Positions 8,692-16,998 of a stretch of DNA of 62,115 bases are shown piece by piece. The translations under genes and the position numbers were made by a program. The notes beneath the pieces were generated by a model. That model did not search any database. It was not told the origin of the DNA and saw only the letters and a list, made by a program, of their open reading frames with translations. Source of the stretch: JBBREP01 sp036501845 (GTDB lineage Bacteria; Actinomycetota; Acidimicrobiia; IMCC26256; PALSA-610); assembly GCA_036501845.1 (NCBI GenBank), contig DASXZO010000001.1:1-62115 (forward strand). The letters are read 5' to 3'. Each line of letters begins with the position of its first letter. Position 1 is the stretch's first letter.

Positions 8692-10103
8692 GCACGGTGC
8701 TCACACAACTCACAGAGCTCGCGCGACCAGGGCGGCGCGCGCGCCTCATCGTGGCCGCCGTCTACGGCGTGTTGTTCTTCGGCTACGTGGTCGCGGTGAT
8801 CGGCGTGCCGGGCACCGCCGGCCACACGGCCGGCGCGGTGTACGGCGTCGACTCGGCTCGCATCCTCGCGGCTGCGAAGCACGCGTTCTGGGCACCGACG
8901 GCCGGCCCCGCTGCGTACATGATCCTCGTGCAGGCGAGTGCCCGGCGGATCACCTTGATCTGTGCTGCGCAAGCGGTGATCTACGCCGCCTCGTGGCTGT
9001 GGGCCGCCGACGAGCTGCGGCGCGCGGTCGACCACCGCGTGCTGCGCGTGGCGGGCCCGCTCGTGCTGCTCGGGTTGAGCCTCACGCCCGAGCTGATGCT
9101 GTGGACGGTCACGATCGGCACCGAATCGTTGTCGATCGCGCTCGTGGTCGCCACGATTGCCGGTCTCCTGCAACTGATTCGCACACGCACGCGCGGCGCA
9201 GTGGTGACGTTCACCGTGCTGATCGTGCTCGACGCCTTCACCCGTGACACGAACGTGGTGCTGGCCATCACGGTGGCGGTCGTGGCAATCGTGATCGCGG
9301 TGCGCCAGGCGCCCCTGCGCACCGGCGCGCTCGTCGTGGCGTTCGTGTGCCTGCTCGCGGCGGTGGTGTCGAACCGGATGGCGTCAGGCGCCGACCCGCC
9401 GCGGTGGTACTTCCCGCTCCAGGACGTGGTGGTGGTGCGCGTGCTCCCGCACGCCGACGCGCGCGATTTCTTCGCCGCACGCGGGATGCCCGTGAACGCC
9501 GAGCTCATGGGCGTCGCCCGCAACTATGTCGGCGAGTATCAAGCGCTGACCTCGGCGCCGCAGTTCGCGAAGTTCCGCTCGTGGTTGCGAAACAAAGGCC
9601 TCGCCACCTACGAGTCGTATCTCGTGCGGCATCCGCTGGAGCTCGCGCGCGAACCCTTCAACGGGCGGAGCGACATCCTCGAACCGTCGGTCACCGGCGC
9701 GATCTTGGTCTCCGGCGGTCGGGCGCGCCCGGCACGCGTGTTCGGCGTGCTCGGCTGGCTCACCTTCTGGCGCGACGCTGACGTCATCTTGCTGTGGTCA
9801 GGCGGCGCGGTCGTTGCGGGGGCCTGGCTTGCGGTGCGCCGCCGTCGCGACCCCTTGTTGCTGTTGGCTTTGGTGGCGGTTGTCGCCACTGCCGTCGCTC
9901 ATGCCGGGCTCGCGTTCCTCGGCGACGCGCTCGAGGTGGGCCGGCACGCCATCACGGCCGACGCGCAGTGGCGCGCGGGGCTTTGGATACTCACGTTCGT
10001 GGTACTCGACCGGATTCTCGTGCGCGCCGCGACGGGATCCGAGGACGAAGTCGAGCCTCGCAGTGGAGCGCCGCTCGGCACGCTCAGTAGTAGTGGAGCG
10101 TGA
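8688..10103 (+). CDS. Polytopic membrane protein, GT-C-like, paralogue of 11601-13027
   Basis: A 471-residue protein with about ten hydrophobic segments. ATG 8688 overlaps the previous stop (ATGA). It matches the broken gene at 11601-13027 along its length: RDTN in the middle membrane segment, a loop with the pattern FFAARGMP / YFVAHGMP, then LATYESYLVRHP / RATYDEFLATHP. I know no named domain for this family. The loop followed by further membrane segments resembles membrane glycosyltransferases, and both copies neighbour acyltransferase-3 genes. Its 3' end overlaps the convergent DUF2142 gene by 20 bases. Function: probably glycan assembly, not certain. Confidence 0.7.
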   Translation: MSTVLTQLTELARPGRRARLIVAAVYGVLFFGYVVAVIGVPGTAGHTAGAVYGVDSARILAAAKHAFWAPTAGPAAYMILVQASARRITLICAAQAVIYAASWLWAADELRRAVDHRVLRVAGPLVLLGLSLTPELMLWTVTIGTESLSIALVVATIAGLLQLIRTRTRGAVVTFTVLIVLDAFTRDTNVVLAITVAVVAIVIAVRQAPLRTGALVVAFVCLLAAVVSNRMASGADPPRWYFPLQDVVVVRVLPHADARDFFAARGMPVNAELMGVARNYVGEYQALTSAPQFAKFRSWLRNKGLATYESYLVRHPLELAREPFNGRSDILEPSVTGAILVSGGRARPARVFGVLGWLTFWRDADVILLWSGGAVVAGAWLAVRRRRDPLLLLALVAVVATAVAHAGLAFLGDALEVGRHAITADAQWRAGLWILTFVVLDRILVRAATGSEDEVEPRSGAPLGTLSSSGA

Positions 10104-11604
10104 GACCGAGTGTGGTGGTGACCAAAGCTGCGACCACGAGCAGCCACGCCGCGGTCGTGAGCGTCGCGGCCGAAGGACCCGGGCCAGCACGCACCGCGAC
10201 GCGCAGGCGCGGCGCGACGCCGATTACGAGCAGCGCGAGCACGGGCACGAGATAGCGGCCCTGGAACGCGTCGACGCGTGGGCCGCCGACCGGATTCCAG
10301 CCGGTGTACGCGAGGAGGAACAGCGCCAGGAACGTACCGAACGCAACCACCACGTCGGTGACGATCTCGAGCGCGCTTGACGAACGCGGTGCGCCGTCGT
10401 TCGTGCGGGTCGACATCGAGTCGCCGACCACTGCGAGCACCAGCGCCGCATAGCTGAGAAGCGCGACCCCAACCGCGAGCGCGACGGGCGTCGAGACCCA
10501 TCCCGATACCTGAGCGACCGCGTCATGGGCCAGCGTGGTCCAGGTGTGGCCGACCGTGGTGGCCGTTGCGTTGAGGAAATGCAACGGATGGTGCTCGACG
10601 AAGGTGAGTTGCCTCGAAGCGTCGGCGCCGGGAAGGCCGAAACCGAAAAGGGCACCAGCCGTTCCCGACACACTCACAGGCGGGAGCCACACCGATTGTG
10701 TGTAGTGGCTCCACCACGCGAACAGCGCAACGCCGGGGAGCATCACCACCGGGAGCAATCGCCCGAGCAGCGCGTGCCGGTGGCGTATCACCGCGGGCAC
10801 GAACAGCAGCAAGAACAAGATGTACGGCGGTTTCGACAGCCCGAGCGCGGCGCCGAGAAGGCCCACCTCTACGAGCGCACGGGTCGCCGATATCTCAGGT
10901 CGTTCCGAAGCCAGGCGCATCGCCATGGCGATCGCGAGCAACGCCAACGCGATCGTGAGCCCGTCGGCTGACACCATGGCGGCCTGGAAGACGCACACGG
11001 GAGTGAGTGCGACGATCGCGAGCACTCCACGCCATCGTGGGATGCGCACGAGTGCGAAGCTCACCAGGAGGACGTACGCGACGAGGCCCGCGAACCGCGC
11101 GAGCCAGAGTGTGGCCAGCGTGGAGAGCCCGAGCCCTCGAGCTACCCGGATCGCGGCCGCCGACGGTATGTAGGGCACGGGTGGATACACCGCCGCCGAA
11201 GGAAAACCGATCAACGTCTTCGGTCCGTGCGGCGCGGCCTCGTCGAGATCGCCGAACGCACACGCAGCCGAGGCGCCGTGGCAATGCGACTGCGCGCTCG
11301 CGTAGTAGCCGTCGAGCAACGCATGGAACATTGTCACGTAGAGCGTGCCGGGGAAATACGCCCCCAGGTCCTTCTGCCCGTTTGCGTCGCGGTACTGCAC
11401 GCTGTGGACCTGCACGTTCGACAGTTGCCACGCGCGCACGTAGTGGTAGGGCTCGTCATATCCCGTGAACGCGGGGGTGAGAATCACGAGCAGCGTGCCG
11501 AACACCATTGCGATCGCCACGAATGCGCGCAGAGTGTTGCGATCGCCGGGCGGCGATAGAGCGGGCGAGCAGTGTTCGCTGGCCGTTCGTTCGTCGGCGC
11601 TCAC
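10084..11604 (-). CDS. DUF2142 family polytopic membrane protein
   Basis: A 506-residue membrane protein. GTG 11604 overlaps the stop of the upstream gene as GTGA, and the hydrophobic core starts soon after, so I prefer it to longer in-frame starts. The first extracytoplasmic loop carries the family's DEPYHYVRAW motif around residues 50-59, reminiscent of the acidic first loop of GT-C enzymes, followed by more than ten membrane segments. DUF2142 proteins are common in polysaccharide and teichoic-acid-like clusters, but their reaction is not established. It is encoded in a minus-strand run with the frameshifted GT-C-like gene and the acyltransferase-GT39 fusion. Confidence 0.8.
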   Translation of the reverse strand: MSADERTASEHCSPALSPPGDRNTLRAFVAIAMVFGTLLVILTPAFTGYDEPYHYVRAWQLSNVQVHSVQYRDANGQKDLGAYFPGTLYVTMFHALLDGYYASAQSHCHGASAACAFGDLDEAAPHGPKTLIGFPSAAVYPPVPYIPSAAAIRVARGLGLSTLATLWLARFAGLVAYVLLVSFALVRIPRWRGVLAIVALTPVCVFQAAMVSADGLTIALALLAIAMAMRLASERPEISATRALVEVGLLGAALGLSKPPYILFLLLFVPAVIRHRHALLGRLLPVVMLPGVALFAWWSHYTQSVWLPPVSVSGTAGALFGFGLPGADASRQLTFVEHHPLHFLNATATTVGHTWTTLAHDAVAQVSGWVSTPVALAVGVALLSYAALVLAVVGDSMSTRTNDGAPRSSSALEIVTDVVVAFGTFLALFLLAYTGWNPVGGPRVDAFQGRYLVPVLALLVIGVAPRLRVAVRAGPGPSAATLTTAAWLLVVAALVTTTLGLTLHYY

Positions 11605-13027
11605 AGCGACCCGACCGGATGCGAATCGAGGGCATCGAACGTTGCCGGGCGCGCACTTTCGAGAGAGGCCTGTCTCGACGTCACGATGATCTCGTCGATC
11701 GCGAGCGCGATCGACGCCACGACGCAGATCTGGAGTTGCAGCACGAGAGTGATCGCGTGTCGGGCGAGTTCGAGCGCGTCGCCGTGATACACGGCGAGCG
11801 CGTGTGGCACCGCGAGCAGCCACAGCACCGTGATGAAGCGAACTGAGGCGCGGCGTCTCCTCTCGGCCGACACGAGGAGCCATATGAGCGCGACGAGGCC
11901 GATCGTGAAGACTGCGTACCGCAACCACGGGATCTCGGCATAGCCCAGCGCGCCGAGGCCACGGATCACGGTGTTTTCGTGAACGTTCTCCGCGAGTTGC
12001 GTTCCGTATTGCCCGAGGTTCGGTGCGGCGATCTGGCTGCGCATCGACAACGGCTTGCCTAGCAGGTAGGCCGGATGAGTGGCGAGGAACTCGTCGTAGG
12101 TCGCTCGGCCGTGCCGGTCGATCCACCGGAGGAACGGCTGGTACTCGGGGTCGTTGCGGTCGAGTGCCGCCACGTTGGCCAGGTAGCTCGTGTGTAGGCG
12201 GCCGAGCGCAGCGTCGTCGGGCATGCCATGGGCGACGAAATACTGCCGCGCAGTGTTGTCCCCGACGATTCGGATCGCGGTCAGGTCGACGGTCTGCCAG
12301 TACCAACGACGACCGTGCGACGAGAGTGCGAGGCAGCCGCTACCGGCAAGTGTCACGACCAGCCCGATCAGCACAGGCGCGCGCCATGCGCGGCGGCCGC
12401 GCAACCGCTGGATGCCCACGAAGACCACCAGGCCGACCCCGGCGACGACCAGTAGAACGGCATTCGTGTCCCGCGCCAGCGCGCCCACGAGCGCGGCGAG
12501 CAGGCCTACCGCCAAGTGCGTTCGCGGGCGAGGCGGCCGGGTCACCACGAAGCACGCGGCGCCGACGGTTGCCGCGAACGCTGCGAGCGCGAGCGACTCG
12601 CTCGCGATCGCCACGTCCCAGATTGCAAAACTCACCGCAAGCCCCGTCAGCAATACCACGACACGGAGGCAGTAGCCCACCGCGGGCGTGCGCACCAGCC
12701 TGTTGATGCCGCGCGCCAGGTAGATCCAGCACGGATCGAGATGACAGTCTGCAGCACGATTGAAGGTCGCCAGTGCGAGCCAACGAGCTTGAGCAACAGC
12801 GGATAGCCCACCGGCTCCCCAGCGGCCCAGAACTGGAACGACCTCAGCGATTTGTTCGCGATTTCGAAGTAGAGCCCGGAATCAGCGCCGGCGACCACCT
12901 GCGGCCCGAGCAAGCCGTGCCCGACGATTGCGTAGGTTGCATTGACAAGTTTCAACGCCGCAAACACGATTTCCGGGATCCACAGCACGCCGCGTCGTAG
13001 CGGCCGGCGCGCCCCGGTGTTGCTCAT
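11601..13027 (-). pseudogene. Frameshifted polytopic GT-C-like gene (paralogue of 8688-10103)
   Basis: Two frames together make one protein. The first frame starts at ATG 13027 (ATGA overlap with the previous stop) and encodes the N-terminus up to about VLQTVISIRA. The homologous continuation, WIYLARGINRLV and onward, is in another frame and runs to the stop at 11601. The switch lies near 12728-12735 and needs one extra base to restore a continuous frame. The repaired product would be about 475 residues, against 471 for the intact paralogue at 8688-10103, and the two align across the junction. This is either a real recent mutation or a sequencing or assembly error. The second part could also be expressed from GTG 12695. 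Confidence 0.75.
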
Positions 13028-15762
13028 ACGGGGGTGGGCTCGGGTTCGGCCGAGGGCACCACGAGCGGTTCACCGGCGCGCGCGATTGGTGGGCGCGAGC
13101 GATCGAGGCGGTAGATGATCGCTCCCGCGGCGAGCACGGGGAGCAGGGCGTCGATGGGCGCGCGGTAGCGCGTGATGCCGAAGGTGCTCGCGGCCGTGAT
13201 CGTGATCGTGGCCGCGAGCGCGAGGAACGGGATGATCGTGACTCTTCGCCGGTAGAGGAGCACGAGGCCGTGTAACGCGAGCGGCATCAAGAGCAGATAT
13301 TGGAGCGTGGCGATCAGCGACTGCCAGACGCCGCGGCCTTCGATGAGGCCGTTGAACGGGAAGATGTTCTGGCCGATGAACCCGACGTCCCACATGCGCG
13401 CCACGCGCAGCGCCACCATCTCCGGCTGCTGCGGAAGATGGTCCTCGATGTAGGTGATGCCTTGCTTGCGCCAGGCGACCTCCTTCTCGGATTCGTCGCC
13501 GTGTTGCAGCGTCGGGAAGTCCTTGGCGCACGCCACGCTCCAATAGCCGAGATATGGCTGTGTGTACGTGGCGTTGCAGTTGGCGACCATGACCGTGCTG
13601 CCGATGCCGTTCGACATCACGACGGGGTGCACGAAGCGCCCCATGTTGTAGAGCAGCCAGGGCGCCATCACGAGGGCACCCACCACGCACGCGATCACCG
13701 TGAGCGCGATGCGCTGCTTGAAATCGACGCGTGTGAGCACGATCAGGAACGGGATCAGGATCAACGGGAACAGGGTGGTGGCCTCGGCCCGGCTCAACGC
13801 GGCCATCGCGATCGCCGCGCCCATCCATGCCGCGTTCGAACGCTTCGGGTCACGCCAGAAGCGGTAGACGGTAATGAAGGCGATCACCATCCACAGCTGG
13901 TACATGCCCTCGGACATGAGCATCTCGTCGTTGATCCACATATGGGCGTACACCGCAGCCATGCCGGCCGCTATCCACCCCGCACGGTCGTCGTTGAAGA
14001 GCATGCGCGCGAGTACGCCGACGAAGAACACCGCGCCCGCGCCGAGCAACGTCGACGCGAGCCGGTGCGTGAGCTCCGATGTGCCGATGAACTTCGACAC
14101 CGCCGCGAGATACAGGATGTACGTGGGCGGGTGCCCGGCCGACGGCGTGACCCGTCCGTAGAACGCGTACTGGCTCGGGTCGATGAACCAGCGGCCGTGG
14201 GCGATGTCGTTCGCCTGGGTGTGGTAGTAGAACGCGTCGCCGGAGAGCACGAGCCGGCCCCGCTCGTTGATCACGTAGCCCACCCGCCAGGCCAGCGCGG
14301 CGAGCGAGATCACCGTGAGCCCCGTGTAGAAGCTCGGGCGCCGCACTCGCTGGCGCACCCAGTCGCGCGCCTGCGGCCACCACTGGGTGCGCCCGGCCGC
14401 GAAGTTGATGGCCGGGCGCTCGATCAGGAACCAGCTCAGCGCGCCCATGATCGTGGCGCCCACGAGCGCGAACATGAAGAAGGCCGGCACCTCGAACCAG
14501 ATGTGCTGGAAGGCGTGCACGATGGTGGTGTGGGTTCCTGCGGTGGTCCACGCGTCGAGCTTGTGGCGCAGCGTGTCGAGGAACAGGTAGTGCCACAGAT
14601 AGAAGCCGTAGCTGACGATGCCGAGCAGCACGAGCGGGCGCCAGCGCAGGATGCGGCGCACACCGTCGGTCCGGGTGAGGCCCACGATCGCCGGGAAGGC
14701 GATGAGCGCGGCGATCACCGCGTGCATGATCCGTTCGGCGAACTGTTGATGCGTCGACTCGATGACCAACGGGTTGATCTTCGCGAGCTTCACGAAGATC
14801 AGGAATGCGGCGAGTGCGACCGCCCACGCCCATGACGCGTACTGCGCCAGCATGTCGTACACCGCGTGGGCCGACGGTCGGCGCTCGTGCCACACGTCGA
14901 GCGCGGCGAACAGCATGCCGATCGCGAACGCGGTGATGAAGGGCGGCAGTACCCGCAGCGGCGACGGCGTGTTCCCGCCGTTCATGTTCCACACGAACCA
15001 CGGCGACACCGGGAGCAGGATGAGCGCGCCGATCACCTCGGCGCGCATCGCGCCCACGTAGCGCCCCGCGCCGCGCATGAGCCAGGCCCAGATGGGCACG
15101 AAGAAGTAGAAGCTCAGCTCCACCACCAGCGTCCACGACTGGCGCAGGCCGAAGTTCGCACCGACCCAGCGCAGGTCGTAGCCCCACACCAGGAGGTAGT
15201 GCGCCACGCGCAGGTCGCCGTTGTTCTGACCGTTCGTGAACGACAGCGACTTGTACGAGAACAGCACGATGATCGTGAGCGCGGCCCAGTAGGCGGGGTA
15301 GATGCGCCAGCACCGCCGCCACAGGAATCGCAGTGGTTCGGGGTGGCGGCCGCCGTCGACGTGCGCAGCAAGGAACGGCCGGTACACGAGGAACGCCGAC
15401 ACCACGAAGAAGATCTCGACGCCGAGGTTCAGCTCGTAGACCGCGCCGTTGAGGGGGAAGGTGAAGCCGCCGAAGTGCAGCAGCCGGTGCGACAGCGCCG
15501 TGGAGTCGCCCACGTGGGTGACCAGCACCGCCAGGGCGCCGATGGCGCGTAGGCCGTCGAGCGAGTCGTAGCGCCGGCGCAGTGGCCGGGCTCCGTCGTT
15601 CGACACCTCGGGTGGCTCGTCCGACATCGTGGTCAGGTCGCCGCCCACCGCCACGATGTCACCGCCGCTCGTGGCCGCACCACCCCCGCGGGTGGAGCTG
15701 CCGTTCGAAGCGCCGTTGGAGTCGCCGCGCGGTCCGTGGCGGCCCTCCGTGGCGTCGGTCAC
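13024..15762 (-). CDS. Acyltransferase 3 / GT39-like glycosyltransferase fusion
   Basis: A 912-residue two-module membrane protein. After a low-complexity Gly/Ser-rich N-terminus, residues about 65-450 form a full acyltransferase-3 domain (SLDGLRAIGALAV, His82, RRCWRIYPAYW, YGFYLWHY, LIERPA). Residues about 475-895 form a GT39/ArnT-like polytopic domain, with an acidic first-loop motif SGDAFYYH near residue 508, homologous to the truncated gene at 2-1033. The start is uncertain: GTG 15762 is the longest option, and ATG 15627 would trim 45 low-complexity residues. A single chain could couple sugar transfer with O-acylation on the outer face of the membrane. Both modules are full length, which argues against an assembly artefact. 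Confidence 0.85.
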   Translation of the reverse strand: MTDATEGRHGPRGDSNGASNGSSTRGGGAATSGGDIVAVGGDLTTMSDEPPEVSNDGARPLRRRYDSLDGLRAIGALAVLVTHVGDSTALSHRLLHFGGFTFPLNGAVYELNLGVEIFFVVSAFLVYRPFLAAHVDGGRHPEPLRFLWRRCWRIYPAYWAALTIIVLFSYKSLSFTNGQNNGDLRVAHYLLVWGYDLRWVGANFGLRQSWTLVVELSFYFFVPIWAWLMRGAGRYVGAMRAEVIGALILLPVSPWFVWNMNGGNTPSPLRVLPPFITAFAIGMLFAALDVWHERRPSAHAVYDMLAQYASWAWAVALAAFLIFVKLAKINPLVIESTHQQFAERIMHAVIAALIAFPAIVGLTRTDGVRRILRWRPLVLLGIVSYGFYLWHYLFLDTLRHKLDAWTTAGTHTTIVHAFQHIWFEVPAFFMFALVGATIMGALSWFLIERPAINFAAGRTQWWPQARDWVRQRVRRPSFYTGLTVISLAALAWRVGYVINERGRLVLSGDAFYYHTQANDIAHGRWFIDPSQYAFYGRVTPSAGHPPTYILYLAAVSKFIGTSELTHRLASTLLGAGAVFFVGVLARMLFNDDRAGWIAAGMAAVYAHMWINDEMLMSEGMYQLWMVIAFITVYRFWRDPKRSNAAWMGAAIAMAALSRAEATTLFPLILIPFLIVLTRVDFKQRIALTVIACVVGALVMAPWLLYNMGRFVHPVVMSNGIGSTVMVANCNATYTQPYLGYWSVACAKDFPTLQHGDESEKEVAWRKQGITYIEDHLPQQPEMVALRVARMWDVGFIGQNIFPFNGLIEGRGVWQSLIATLQYLLLMPLALHGLVLLYRRRVTIIPFLALAATITITAASTFGITRYRAPIDALLPVLAAGAIIYRLDRSRPPIARAGEPLVVPSAEPEPTPV

Positions 15763-15783
15763 GGGCGCAATCTACAGGTGGGC

Positions 15784-16563
15784 ATGGCAGTACCCTTGCG
15801 CACTGTGAGCAGCAGCGACGCGGGCTCGGAGGCGCGCGCGAGCGCGGCCCGCGCTCTCGCCATCATCCCGGCGTGGAACGAAGAGGCGGCGCTTCCCGGC
15901 ACGCTCGCGGAGCTGCACGAGGTGCGTCCCGACCTCGACGTCCTCGTCGTATCCGACGGTTCTACCGACCGCACGGCTGAGATCGGCCGCGCCGCGGGTG
16001 CAGTGGTGGCCGAGCTGCCGTTCAACCTTGGCATCGGCGGCGCGCTGCAGACCGGATTCAAGTACGCGGTGCGTCACGGCTACGACCGTGCGGTGCAGTT
16101 CGACGCCGACGGCCAGCACGACCCTCGCGAGATCGCCACGCTCTTTCGCGCGCTCGACGCCGGCGCCGACATGGTGGTGGGCACGCGCTTCGGCGACGGC
16201 GGCACGGTGGAGTACCGCGTCGGTCCGATGCGGCGCGGCGCGATGAGCCTGCTGCGTTTCATGATGAACACGATGACGCACAGCGATTTCTCCGACACCT
16301 CGTCGGGCTTCCGCGCGTTCGACCGCCCGGTGCTCGAGATGTTCTCGAACACCTACCCGGTGGAGTTCATGGATTCCACCGAGTCGCTGCTGCACGTGTG
16401 CAACGCGGGCCTGCGCGCCATCGAGGTGCCCACCGTGATCCGGGAACGCCAGGCCGGCACGCCGTCGACTCGCCACTTCCGCCTCGTGTTCCACTACACG
16501 AGAGTGCTGGTCACGATGCTGTCGCAGTGGACGTTCCGGCGTCCCGCCGACGCGGGAAGCTAA
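15784..16563 (+). CDS. Family 2 glycosyltransferase (polyprenyl-phosphate sugar synthase-like)
   Basis: A 259-residue GT2 enzyme that should transfer a sugar from a nucleotide donor to a lipid phosphate or glycan acceptor in the cytoplasm. It shows the N-terminal IPAWNEE motif, VVSDGSTDRT near residue 56, and the metal-binding FDADGQHDP at residues 106-114. ATG 15784 follows an AGGTGGG ribosome site by a few bases. The DUF2304 gene starts seven bases after its stop, an arrangement common for GT2 enzymes, where DUF2304 proteins are thought to be membrane partners. It is divergent from the acyltransferase fusion. Confidence 0.85.
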   Translation: MAVPLRTVSSSDAGSEARASAARALAIIPAWNEEAALPGTLAELHEVRPDLDVLVVSDGSTDRTAEIGRAAGAVVAELPFNLGIGGALQTGFKYAVRHGYDRAVQFDADGQHDPREIATLFRALDAGADMVVGTRFGDGGTVEYRVGPMRRGAMSLLRFMMNTMTHSDFSDTSSGFRAFDRPVLEMFSNTYPVEFMDSTESLLHVCNAGLRAIEVPTVIRERQAGTPSTRHFRLVFHYTRVLVTMLSQWTFRRPADAGS

Positions 16564-16569
16564 CCAACT

Positions 16570-16998
16570 GTGGTGCACACGTGGCCCAATGCCCTGATCC
16601 TCGGCGCGCAGAAGGTGCCGTCGCTCGGCCTGTCCACCCGCGCCCACGTGATGGTGCTCTTGGTGTGCTTCCTTGGGGCCGCGTTCCTGCTGCGCCTGCT
16701 CCGTCGCCGGCAGCTGCGCGGCAAGTACACCCTGCTGTGGATCCTCACCGGGCTCGTGGTGCTGGTGATCGCGTCGTTTCCGAGCGCGGTCGACCACGTC
16801 GCGCACACGCTCAACATCTACAACCCGCCGAACGCGCTGTTTCTCCTCGCGATCGCGTTCCTGCTGCTCGTGTGCATCTACTTCTCCTACGAGCTGTCAC
16901 GGCTCGAGGAACGCACGCGCCTGCTCGCCGAGGAGCTTGCGATCCTGCGCGGCGAGCAGCACGTGACCGCGCAGCCGAGCGCAGGCGAGGCGAATTAA
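16570..16998 (+). CDS. DUF2304 domain-containing membrane protein
   Basis: A 142-residue protein with three hydrophobic segments (roughly residues 27-43, 54-71 and 87-105) and a charged, probably coiled-coil tail containing SRLEERTRLLAEELAIL. Length and layout match DUF2304 proteins, which usually sit directly downstream of a GT2 gene, as here. The likely role is as a membrane partner of the GT2 at 15784-16563. The GTG start at 16570 is used; a second GTG follows immediately. Its stop shares the TTAA palindrome with the stop of the convergent gene 16995-18413. Confidence 0.8.
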   Translation: MVHTWPNALILGAQKVPSLGLSTRAHVMVLLVCFLGAAFLLRLLRRRQLRGKYTLLWILTGLVVLVIASFPSAVDHVAHTLNIYNPPNALFLLAIAFLLLVCIYFSYELSRLEERTRLLAEELAILRGEQHVTAQPSAGEAN

